A stretch of 5,889 nt of DNA from Patescibacteria group bacterium (GTDB lineage Bacteria; Patescibacteriota; Patescibacteriia; JAACEG01; JAGUWE01). The stretch is taken from positions 1 through 5,889 of the forward strand of contig JAGUWE010000120.1 of the NCBI GenBank assembly GCA_020062525.1, written 5' to 3'. Below, piece after piece: positions 1 to 5,353 of this stretch. The notes beneath the pieces were generated by a model that ran no database searches, was not told where the DNA came from, and was given only the letters and a program-made list of their open reading frames with translations. The number at the start of each line of letters is the position of its first letter. Within the stretch, counting starts at the first letter, position 1. Made by a program: the position numbers and the translations under genes.

Positions 1-32
1 AAAAGCATCCACATTTTCCAAAAATTATTCCA

Positions 33-63
33 CGTAAAATATTGCCATGGCTTTTATTTTACG
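33..63 (+). repeat. Left 31-bp terminal inverted repeat
   Basis: This copy is exactly the reverse complement of 675-705. It contains the palindrome GCCATGGC (44-51) flanked by self-complementary arms CGTAAAATA (33-41) and TATTTTACG (55-63). The arm pairing extends outward by two further base pairs (31-32 with 64-65), so the end can fold as an 11-bp hairpin. It lies just past the stop of the enclosed gene and could also act as a weak terminator for it. Confidence 0.85.
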
Positions 64-83
64 TGATTATACCTTATCACGCA

Positions 84-662
84 TCATACTTTGAAAAATT
101 TTCTGACTTCTTTATCATTGCCAATACTTTCTGCCACAATCAATCTTAACTCTCTTTCAGATAAACCAAAAAAATCTTTTAATAATCCTATCTCGGCTTG
201 ACAATTAAAAGGATGTATCCAAACACTTTTTTGTAAAGGATAAAAATCCAATTCTTTTAATTTGCCTCGAAATGATTCTCGGTAAAGTTTTTTCAGTTGA
301 GAAATATCAAAAATAACTATCCTCCATTTTTTATCCCATCTTTTAGGTTTTTTTATTTCTAAAGAATCGATTTGTAACCAACCCGCCTTCACTTTGCCTT
401 TCTCAGTTAAGGTAATGTAAATTTGGTGGTTATTTTTTTGAAATTCTATTAAACCTTGTCTTCTTAAATTATAAAAACCATCCCAAATTTTTCTTTTTGA
501 ATATTTTCTCCATCGTTTAGAACTTTTTAAAAGATTGGTTATAAAAAAAGGGGAAGTGGCGGCTATTGAAATTGCACCTGCTAACATCAACCAAGAGAAA
601 ATGTCTTTGGTAATCTCAGCTCTCGGTTTTTTAAAATAGTACTTATATTTTTTAAAGTTCAT
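84..662 (-). CDS. PaaX/Cas2-like protein (winged helix plus Cas2-like ferredoxin fold), enclosed by inverted repeats
   Basis: The protein has 192 residues. The N-terminus is basic, followed by a hydrophobic stretch at about 19-45 that may be a buried helix or membrane-associated. Residues about 55-95 look like a winged helix (KIWDGFYNLRRQGLIEF, then a beta wing and LTEKGK). The C-terminal part resembles the PaaX C-terminal/Cas2 fold: a first strand WRIVIFDI ending in Asp119 (the position of the Cas2 catalytic-type Asp), a basic helix with Arg129 and Arg132, and the family-like LQKSVWIHPF at 143-152. Solitary genes of this type in CPR genomes are often labelled Cas2 or PaaX regulator; no cas1 or CRISPR array is present here. 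PaaX proteins repress transcription, while Cas2 and VapD relatives are nucleases or adaptation scaffolds, so the activity cannot be assigned. The ATG at 660-662 has no Shine-Dalgarno sequence. The gene looks more AT-rich than pilB, consistent with separate origin. The fold assignment is fairly secure, the role is not. Confidence 0.75.
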   Translation of the reverse strand: MNFKKYKYYFKKPRAEITKDIFSWLMLAGAISIAATSPFFITNLLKSSKRWRKYSKRKIWDGFYNLRRQGLIEFQKNNHQIYITLTEKGKVKAGWLQIDSLEIKKPKRWDKKWRIVIFDISQLKKLYRESFRGKLKELDFYPLQKSVWIHPFNCQAEIGLLKDFFGLSERELRLIVAESIGNDKEVRKFFKV

Positions 663-667
663 GGTTT

Positions 668-696
668 TTATTACCGTAAAATAAAAGCCATGGCAA
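668..696 (-). promoter_or_regulatory. Possible promoter of the PaaX/Cas2-like gene, partly inside the right repeat
   Basis: On the minus strand TTGCCA (691-696) is a good -35-like match within the repeat. It is followed 17 bp later by TAATAA (668-673), a poor -10 match, immediately before the ATG at 662. If real, the mRNA would be essentially leaderless and the repeat would carry part of the promoter. The -10 match is weak, so this is only suggestive. Confidence 0.18.
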
Positions 697-705
697 TATT
701 TTACG
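675..705 (-). repeat. Right 31-bp terminal inverted repeat
   Basis: This is an exact inverted copy of 33-63. It has the same central GCCATGGC and 9-bp self-complementary arms, with one extra flanking pair (674 with 706). It sits 12 bp upstream of the start codon of the enclosed minus-strand gene, so any promoter of that gene must overlap the repeat or read in from outside. With one inserted base, similarity to the left flank continues for about four more bases (ttcc). Confidence 0.85.
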
Positions 706-749
706 GGAAAGGGTTTTCAGTTTGAATATTTATTTAATACTTAAATTTT

Positions 750-905
750 CAATTTTCAAACAATTTGTCATTCCTGCGAAACTTGTCCTCGAGAAATCGG
801 GGAGCAGGAATCCAGTAATTATTCTATTTTCATTCTGGATCCCGCATCTCAGCCCGAGGCTGATTCGCCTTCGGCTGGAAAGCCCGGGATGACAATTGAA
901 AATTG
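750..905. repeat. Hairpin-rich intergenic repeat (TGTCATTCCTGC type)
   Basis: This is an interspersed-type repeat made of nested stems. The outer arms caattttcaa...ttgtcat (750-771) pair imperfectly with atgacaattgaaaattg (889-905). Inside, ATTCCTGC (770-777) pairs with GCAGGAAT (804-811), and between them CCTCGA (787-792) pairs with TCGGGG (797-802; one T-G wobble) around a GAAA loop. ATCCAG (810-815) pairs with CTGGAT (835-840). AGCCCGAGGC (851-860) folds on GCCTTCGGCT (867-876). Its GC-rich content contrasts with its surroundings. Repeats of the general form TGTCATTCC...GGAATCCAG are widespread in environmental bacterial genomes. It holds no gene. It may serve as a transcription barrier downstream of pilB. 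Confidence 0.7.
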
Positions 906-913
906 GGTCATTG

Positions 914-943
914 AAAATTGATTGGAAATTGGAAATTGGAATT
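914..943. repeat. Degenerate heptamer repeat (ttggaaa)
   Basis: Between the hairpin repeat and the end of pilB lie about three adjacent copies of the 7-mer ttggaaa/ttggaat, preceded by looser ttgaaaa variants. The same 7-mer builds the array at 4154-4194, so one repeat type has been used twice in this window. No coding potential is seen. Confidence 0.6.
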
Positions 944-944
944 T

Positions 945-960
945 TCCGCCATTTGGCGGA
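945..960 (-). other. Stem-loop directly after the pilB stop codon
   Basis: TCCGCC (945-950) pairs perfectly with GGCGGA (955-960) around a 4-nt loop, starting at the base next to the pilB stop codon. On the minus strand the stem is followed by AAAATTCC rather than a T-run, so it is not a canonical Rho-independent terminator. It could still stabilise the 3' end of the mRNA or be a short palindromic repeat. Confidence 0.5.
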
Positions 961-2643
961 TTATTCTCTTGTTACTCTCAAAATTTCATCCAAAGTTGTG
1001 ATGCCGGCAAGGGCTTTAATCAAGCCATCATCAATCATTTCAGTCAGGCCTTCTTTAAGGGCTTGAGCCCTTATTTCATCAGTGCTGGCGCGTTTCATAA
1101 TTAGTTTTTTAATTTTCTCTGACATTTCCAAAACCTCAAAAATGCCGACTCTTCCCAAATAGCCGGTCTGGCTGCAAAGTTTGCAACCTTTACCACGGTA
1201 AAGCCGAATTTTAATTTTTCTTTGACCGCTAAAAACTCGTTCAATTAGTTTTGGTGAAAATTTAGCGGCTAATTCTTTTTTTTCAACTTGATAGCTTTCA
1301 ATACAACGGCTACAAATTTTCCGCACTAATCGCTGGCCGATAGCAATATTAACCGTCGAGGCAACTAAAAATGGTTCAATGCCCATATCCAACAGCCGCG
1401 GCAGAGTCGTCGGCGCATCATTGGTGTGCAAAGTTGATAAAACCAAATGACCAGTCATCGCTGAATTAACCGCAATATCAGCTGTTTCTTGATCGCGGAT
1501 TTCACCGACCATAATAATATTTGGATCTTGGCGGACAATGGCGCGAAGGCCCGAGGCAAAAGTTAAATTGGTTTTAGGATTAACTTGAATCTGATTGACA
1601 CCTTCAATATCGTATTCCACCGGATCTTCAATGGTGGAGATATTAACCTCAGGGGTATTTAAAATTTTTAAAATCGCGTATAAAGTGGTAGTTTTACCAC
1701 AACCAGTCGGCCCTGTAGCTAAAATCATACCCCAAGGACTTTTAATCGCTTGTCTAATCTTCTTTAAATCTCTCTCAATTAAACCTAAGTCCTCCAAGGC
1801 AAATTGCCGGGCTTTTTCAGAAAGGATTCTCAGAACAACTTTTTCGCCGTTAATTATCGGCACCACTGAGACCCTGACATCAATTTTTTTCCTCCCGACG
1901 CTAAATTTTAATTTACCATCCTGAGCGGACTGATGTTCATCAGTTCGCAGGCGGGCTAAAATTTTAAGGCGGGCAATAATTAGTTCGTTAATATTTTGAG
2001 GAATCTGCAAAACTTCATGCAAAATGCCATCAATGCGATAACGGACATTGGCAATCTTCTCGTGCGGTTCAATATGAATATCAGAGGCCTTATTTTCATA
2101 AGCATAATCTAAAATGGCGTCCGTAATTTTAACAATCGGCAAGTCCTCGGGTCGAACCGATGAGGCAACGGCTATATTTTTTTCAATAATCTGATTAAAT
2201 TCTTCCTTAATTTCTTTTCGATAATTGGTTAAAGTGTTTTTTAGTGCTGTTGGTGTAGCATAGTAAATATTTATCTCTTCGCCAGTTTTTTTATGAATAT
2301 GCCGCGTAATCTCTAAATTTTCCGGGTCAGCCATTGCTAAATGAAGACCCGCTCCGTCGCGGCGAAAAATAATGGTCTGCCAGTGAGCAGCGGTTATTTC
2401 GGGAATAATTCTCAATACCTTTTCATCAATGCTTTGGGTTGCTAAATTAACATATTTATAATTCTTTTTTTGAGCGATTAATTGCCCCAGATGCTCATCA
2501 GTAATATAGCCGCCCTCAACCAAAACCTCAAGCAGTGAAAGATTCTCTTGAGCAGAAAGTTTAACTGCTTGCTCAAAATCCCGCGGCGCTAAAAAACCGC
2601 CTTTGACCAAAATTTCTTTGAGTTCGGTCTCGCTTAAATTCAT
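961..2643 (-). CDS. pilB: Type IV pilus assembly ATPase PilB (GspE/PilB secretion ATPase family)
   Basis: This 560-residue cytoplasmic hexameric ATPase powers pilus extension. An N-terminal MshEN/T2SSE-N domain spans about 1-145, and the N2 domain follows at about 165-290. The catalytic core has Walker A GPTGCGKTT (311-319), the Asp box STIEDPVEY (336-344), Walker B NIIMVGEIRD with Glu381, and the His box GHLVLSTLHTND (His399, His406). Two CxxC pairs (Cys444/447 and Cys487/490) form the zinc site typical of PilB/GspE and absent from PilT retraction ATPases. Length and domain order are normal and the gene looks intact. The ATG at 2641-2643 starts 8 bp after the yqeY stop, implying translational or transcriptional coupling; no Shine-Dalgarno is visible. 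No pilT, pilC or pilin gene follows; repeats and the inverted-repeat unit come next. PilB is preferred over GspE because CPR bacteria usually carry type IV pili, but the sequence alone cannot separate them fully. Confidence 0.93.
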   Translation of the reverse strand: MNLSETELKEILVKGGFLAPRDFEQAVKLSAQENLSLLEVLVEGGYITDEHLGQLIAQKKNYKYVNLATQSIDEKVLRIIPEITAAHWQTIIFRRDGAGLHLAMADPENLEITRHIHKKTGEEINIYYATPTALKNTLTNYRKEIKEEFNQIIEKNIAVASSVRPEDLPIVKITDAILDYAYENKASDIHIEPHEKIANVRYRIDGILHEVLQIPQNINELIIARLKILARLRTDEHQSAQDGKLKFSVGRKKIDVRVSVVPIINGEKVVLRILSEKARQFALEDLGLIERDLKKIRQAIKSPWGMILATGPTGCGKTTTLYAILKILNTPEVNISTIEDPVEYDIEGVNQIQVNPKTNLTFASGLRAIVRQDPNIIMVGEIRDQETADIAVNSAMTGHLVLSTLHTNDAPTTLPRLLDMGIEPFLVASTVNIAIGQRLVRKICSRCIESYQVEKKELAAKFSPKLIERVFSGQRKIKIRLYRGKGCKLCSQTGYLGRVGIFEVLEMSEKIKKLIMKRASTDEIRAQALKEGLTEMIDDGLIKALAGITTLDEILRVTRE

Positions 2644-2650
2644 AGTATTT

Positions 2651-2698
2651 GTCAGTTGTTAGTTGCCTGCCTCGCTAAGTCAGGGCGGGTCAGTTGTT
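2651..2698. repeat. Palindromic GC-rich patch bounded by 10-bp direct repeats, overlapping the yqeY 3' end
   Basis: The 10-mer gtcagttgtt occurs at 2651-2660 and 2689-2698, 38 bp apart. Between them GCCTGCC (2665-2671) pairs with GGCGGGT (2684-2690), including two G-T pairs in RNA, around a loop cgctaagtc-like core. This short GC-rich stem differs from its surroundings and encodes the last dozen residues of the YqeY protein. The second copy, read in another frame, supplies the TGA stop. Confidence 0.5.
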
Positions 2699-3170
2699 CC
2701 TTAACAATCTGACTAATAACATTGCCCGTTGTTTTGCCTTTTAATTCCGCCATTACTGCGCCCATAACGCGGCCAAAATCAGCCGGTCCCGCCGCTCCAA
2801 CTTTAGCAATAATTTCTTTAACTTTTTGCCGCACCTCTTCTTCTGAAAGCTGCTCTGGTAAAAATTGCTCTAAAATAACAATTTCTTGTTGTTCTTTTTC
2901 TGCTAAGTCAGACCTTGCTCCTTTTTGATAATCCAAAATCGCTTCTTGTCTTTTTTTAATTTCTGAAAAAACTACACCTATTACTTCTTCATCGGTTAAT
3001 TCTGAGAGTTTGGCTAAATCTCCAAGTTTCTCGGTTTTACTTAATTTAGTCCTCTTTTCAATTTCTTTATTTTTAATTGTGGTCTGAAGCAGGCGCAAGG
3101 CAGAAATTTTCAATTCTTCTTTAGCTTTAAATGCCTTTTTAAAAATCTGATTAATTTTTTCTTTAAGCAT
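2652..3170 (-). CDS. yqeY: YqeY/GatB-like domain protein
   Basis: The 172-residue protein starts MLKEKINQIFKKAFKAKEEL, which matches the usual YqeY opening. Other family features are the charged helical N-terminal half, LPEQLSEEEV before the C-terminal bundle, and DFGRVMGAVMAELKGKTTG, matching the conserved tail region shared with the tRNA-binding end of the GatB amidotransferase subunit. The family is widespread; a role in tRNA-dependent amidation or tRNA contact is proposed from the GatB similarity but is not settled. The ATG at 3168-3170 was chosen because the longer reading frame to 3194 begins with TTG and adds residues not expected in the family. The last residues (TRPDLARQATNN) extend past the usual end and are encoded by the palindromic patch at 2651-2698. 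It lies 8 bp upstream of pilB, and no Shine-Dalgarno is seen. Confidence 0.85.
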   Translation of the reverse strand: MLKEKINQIFKKAFKAKEELKISALRLLQTTIKNKEIEKRTKLSKTEKLGDLAKLSELTDEEVIGVVFSEIKKRQEAILDYQKGARSDLAEKEQQEIVILEQFLPEQLSEEEVRQKVKEIIAKVGAAGPADFGRVMGAVMAELKGKTTGNVISQIVKEQLTRPDLARQATNN

Positions 3171-3172
3171 AA

Positions 3173-3625
3173 ATTTAGAATTTAAAATTGGCAAAGGGTT
3201 ACGGTTAGAGCAACTTTAAATCAAGCGTTTATCTTCTTGTTTTAATTAAATAGGTCTTAACTTTATCAATTATTTCTTTGATTGAAAGATCGCTTTTAAC
3301 TAAATAATCAACGGCGCCGAGATCTTTGCCTCTTTTAATATCCTCTTCTTGCCCCAAGTTAGTCAAAATAATAACTGGGATTTTTTTGGTTTTCTTATCT
3401 AGTTTTAATTCTTCTAAGGTCTCAAACCCATCTTTAATTGGCATAACTAAGTCCAGCAAAATTAAATCTGGCGTAGTAAGTTTAACTTTATTGAGCACCT
3501 CAACGCCATTAGTAGTTGGAATAACCTCAAAACCTTCTCGCATCAACGTATCAGAATAAATTTTCATTAAAAAACGATCATCCTCCGCGACTAAAATTTT
3601 GTACATAAAATTTTAAATTCTAAAT
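3173..3625. repeat. 17-bp inverted repeat pair around the second receiver gene
   Basis: ATTTAGAATTTAAAATT (3173-3189) is the exact reverse complement of 3609-3625. The two copies lie just upstream of the start codons of yqeY and of the second receiver gene, which is enclosed between them. The sequence is A/T-only apart from one position, and the motif matches the A/T-rich repeat of the neighbouring spacer, so it may be repeat drift rather than a functional pair. Confidence 0.4.
3229..3606 (-). CDS. Single-domain response regulator (CheY-like receiver), second of a pair
   Basis: The 125-residue protein is a bare receiver domain with no output domain. The acidic pair Glu8/Asp9 (ILVAEDD), phospho-acceptor Asp52 (LILLDLVMP), switch Thr82 (VIILTNL) and Lys104 (DYLVK) are all present, so phosphotransfer should work. 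Tyr101 sits near the switch aromatic position. It closely resembles the receiver at 3751-4143, sharing VILTNL, the GA-DYLVK region and a similar KVK-rich last helix, so the two likely arose by duplication. Probable donors are the kinase encoded upstream at 4193-5338. With no DNA-binding part it must act by binding a partner; the nearby PilB ATPase is a plausible target, by analogy with the CheY-like PilG/PilH of twitching systems (inference). The ATG at 3604-3606 has no Shine-Dalgarno. Confidence 0.9.
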   Translation of the reverse strand: MYKILVAEDDRFLMKIYSDTLMREGFEVIPTTNGVEVLNKVKLTTPDLILLDLVMPIKDGFETLEELKLDKKTKKIPVIILTNLGQEEDIKRGKDLGAVDYLVKSDLSIKEIIDKVKTYLIKTRR

Positions 3626-3750
3626 CCTAAGCACCAAATCCTAAACAATATCTAAATTCAAAATCACAAATTCTAAACTGTTTGGAAAATTGGAATTTCT
3701 GATTTGAGATTTGCTTCGGATTTAGGATTTCGGATTTCAGATTTTACTGC
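3607..3750. repeat. A/T-rich repeat patch between the two receiver genes
   Basis: This 144-bp spacer holds no gene. It is built from short motifs on both strands. AAATCCTAA occurs at 3622-3630 and 3636-3644, exactly 14 bp apart, and its complement TTAGGATTT lies at 3722-3730. A longer imperfect inverted match joins the segment around 3620-3640 (ctaaatcctaagcac) with GATTTGCTTCGGATTTAG (3708-3725). A ttggaaaattgg piece near 3681-3692 relates it to the heptamer array. This is the kind of interspersed A/T repeat commonly seen between CPR genes; it may form a long weak hairpin inside the operon transcript. Confidence 0.6.
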
Positions 3751-4143
3751 TTATTTCCCAATCTTCTCCTTCACTTTCCTCACTAACTCACTTAAGGAAT
3801 ATTTGGCCTTAACTAAATAATCGGTCGCTCCTTCCTTCATCAATTCTATAATTTTATAATCATCATATTGAAGATTGGTTAAAATGACAACCGGGACGGT
3901 TTGGTTCTTTTTATTGCTTTTGAACTTTTTTAGAAACTCTAGACCATTCATTTTGGGTAAAATAATATCCAGCAGGATTAAATCAAAAACTGCTGTTTGG
4001 GTTTTTCTAAGAGCTTCTTCTCCATCCAAAGCCAGCGCAATTTGAAAACCTTCGCTCGTTAATCGATTTTTTAACACTCTTTGCATTTTAAGATCGTCTT
4101 CAATAATTAAAATGGTCTTTGATTTCTTGGTTGTTTGAATCAT
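3751..4143 (-). CDS. Single-domain response regulator (CheY-like receiver), first of a pair
   Basis: The 130-residue receiver has no output domain. After about ten N-terminal residues it reads ILIIEDD (acidic pair Glu15/Asp16), with phospho-acceptor Asp59 (LILLDIILP), switch Thr89 (VVILTNL), Tyr109 and Lys112 (DYLVK). The ATG at 4141-4143 is chosen because the longer upstream frame would run through the 7-bp tandem array and into the kinase gene, and family members begin close to this Met. It follows the kinase gene by 49 bp and is its most likely phosphotransfer partner. The ATG is preceded by CTAAAACCT, not a Shine-Dalgarno. Like its neighbour at 3229-3606, it probably acts by protein contact or as a phosphate sink. 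Confidence 0.9.
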   Translation of the reverse strand: MIQTTKKSKTILIIEDDLKMQRVLKNRLTSEGFQIALALDGEEALRKTQTAVFDLILLDIILPKMNGLEFLKKFKSNKKNQTVPVVILTNLQYDDYKIIELMKEGATDYLVKAKYSLSELVRKVKEKIGK

Positions 4144-4153
4144 AGGTTTTAGA

Positions 4154-4194
4154 AAATTGGAAATTGGAAATTGGAAATTGGAAATTGGAAAATT
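4154..4194. repeat. 7-bp tandem repeat array (aaattgg) between kinase and receiver
   Basis: Five perfect adjacent copies of aaattgg (4154-4188) are followed by a partial one that runs into the kinase stop codon at 4193-4195. The array fills most of the 49-bp gap to the next start codon and excludes a Shine-Dalgarno from it. The period is 7, so copy-number change would alter gene spacing but neither reading frame. Confidence 0.85.
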
Positions 4195-5338
4195 AAGCCA
4201 AAATTTTGTCCCCCTTACGAGGTTTACTGCCAGCCAAGGGTAAGCTGACACAAAAAGTTGTGCCCCGGCTTTCTTCTGATTCAAACCAAATTGTGCCACC
4301 GCTCAATTCAACAATCATTTTAGCAATATAAAGCCCTAGGCCCGAACCCTCAATTTTAGCATTTTCCACGCGATAAAATTTATCAAAAATATGGGCTTGT
4401 TGATTAGCAGGAATACCAACGCCTTGATCAATTACACTGATAATTAAGTGGGGTGGCTTTGTTTCTAATTTAACTTCCACTATATTTTTTTCTCCACCCT
4501 CTTTAGAATATTTGATAGCATTGGAAATTAAATTTATCAATACTTGCCTCATTAAAGATACATCGAGAGATATTTTTTCTAAATATTGCGGGGGTCTGAC
4601 AAATTTAATCTGACAATTTCGCGAAATGGCCAAAGGCAAAGTTTCATCAATCACATTAGCAATCAATTCTTCCATTTGTATTGGTTGAGGAGAAATTTTG
4701 AGTCGGCTGGTTTCTAATCGAGAAACATTGAGCAAATCATTAACTAATCGCAACATTCTTTCATTGGACTCATAAGTTTGTTCAAGATAATCTTTTTGCC
4801 GAGGATTCAGTCCACCCAAACGTTCATCTTTTAATTCTTCTAAAAACCACCTAATGGCTGTTAAAGGCGTGCGTAATTGATGAGAAGCAACTGAAACAAA
4901 TTCACTTTTAAGACGATTAATTTCTGCTTCCCGCGTAACATCCCGAAAAATAATAAGCCGGCCCAGAGATTGTTTTTTTTGGTCAAGAATTGGCGCACTA
5001 TAAAATTTGAGAAAAGTATAGTCAGGAATAGTAAATTGAAAATGAAATTCAAAAACTTTCTTTGGCTCACGATCTTGATTTTGTAAAAAATTCATTAGTT
5101 CTCTGGCATCTTTAACGCGAGAAATAATTTTTTCAAACAGCCGGTCAACTTTAGTTGCTTTGACCTCTTTTGCTATCAAGTTAGTAATTTTTAAAAAACT
5201 TAAATTAGCCAAAATTACTTTGTTTTCTTTACCTAAAACCGCTATCCCATCATCCAACGAATTAATAATTAATTCTAATTGGTTGGTTAAATCTAATTGG
5301 TTTTTGCTCACATTTTGAGAAAATTTTTTGCCTCTCAT
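4193..5338 (-). CDS. Soluble PAS-domain sensor histidine kinase
   Basis: The protein has 381 residues from the ATG at 5336-5338. A PAS sensor domain spans about 15-140, beginning QLELIINSLDDGIAVLG and ending at the typical IIFRDVTREAEI linker. The HisKA helix follows with SVASHQLRTPLTAIRWFLEEL and phospho-acceptor His153. The ATP-binding domain has the N box (LINLISNAIKYS, Asn273), G1 DQGVGIP (Asp304), F box FDKFYR and G2 GSGLGL (331-336). All catalytic motifs are intact. No transmembrane segment is seen, so it should sense a cytoplasmic cue. A longer frame to 5404 was rejected: it would add 22 residues across the promoter and the hairpin repeat. It is first in the cluster with two receivers, yqeY and pilB. 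An extended -10 element ends only 15 bp before the ATG, so the leader is very short. The signal is unknown. Confidence 0.92.
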   Translation of the reverse strand: MRGKKFSQNVSKNQLDLTNQLELIINSLDDGIAVLGKENKVILANLSFLKITNLIAKEVKATKVDRLFEKIISRVKDARELMNFLQNQDREPKKVFEFHFQFTIPDYTFLKFYSAPILDQKKQSLGRLIIFRDVTREAEINRLKSEFVSVASHQLRTPLTAIRWFLEELKDERLGGLNPRQKDYLEQTYESNERMLRLVNDLLNVSRLETSRLKISPQPIQMEELIANVIDETLPLAISRNCQIKFVRPPQYLEKISLDVSLMRQVLINLISNAIKYSKEGGEKNIVEVKLETKPPHLIISVIDQGVGIPANQQAHIFDKFYRVENAKIEGSGLGLYIAKMIVELSGGTIWFESEESRGTTFCVSLPLAGSKPRKGDKILA

Positions 5339-5353
5339 AATATATCTAACCCT

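Larger units (their letters stand above)
33..705. mobile_element. Putative minimal mobile unit: PaaX/Cas2-like gene between perfect 31-bp inverted repeats
   Basis: A 31-bp sequence at 33-63 recurs as its exact reverse complement at 675-705. Between the repeats lies a single gene (84-662) and almost nothing else: 20 bp separate its stop from the left repeat and 12 bp separate its start from the right one. This tight packing of one gene inside long perfect inverted repeats is the architecture of small insertion sequences. However, the encoded protein is not a recognised transposase; it resembles the PaaX/Cas2 fold family. No target-site duplication is visible next to the repeats: the outer flanks read attcca on the left and ggaaag on the right. 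The repeat geometry is seen directly. Mobility is inferred. Confidence 0.55.

Noticed and set aside
44..83. Short plus-strand peptide starting at the ATG inside the left inverted repeat
   Set aside because: It gives only about 13-15 codons, without a ribosome-binding site; the ATG is part of the GCCATGGC palindrome.
922..1104. Plus-strand reading frame of 60 codons over the pilB 3' end
   Set aside because: It is antisense to the well-supported PilB coding sequence, begins in the heptamer repeat, and has no family features.
1595..1924. Plus-strand reading frame of 109 codons inside pilB
   Set aside because: It lies antisense to the Walker A region of PilB; its composition reflects the complement of conserved PilB codons.
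2722..2928. Plus-strand reading frame of 68 codons inside yqeY
   Set aside because: It is antisense to YqeY with no start signal or domain.
3326..3559. Plus-strand reading frame of 77 codons inside the second receiver gene
   Set aside because: It is antisense to conserved receiver motifs.
3607..4194. CRISPR array formed by the A/T repeats
   Set aside because: Repeats are 7-14 bp, directly adjacent or irregular, with no spacers of constant length and no cas1; the Cas2-like gene at 84-662 is solitary.
4144..4299. Longer start for the first receiver, overlapping the kinase gene
   Set aside because: The extra residues come from the 7-bp array (repeated ISNFQFP) and the antisense-free overlap with kinase codons; the receiver fold begins after the Met at 4143.
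4861..5070. Minus-strand reading frame of 69 codons inside the kinase gene
   Set aside because: It is an out-of-frame shadow within the PAS-HisKA region; the kinase frame is fully supported.
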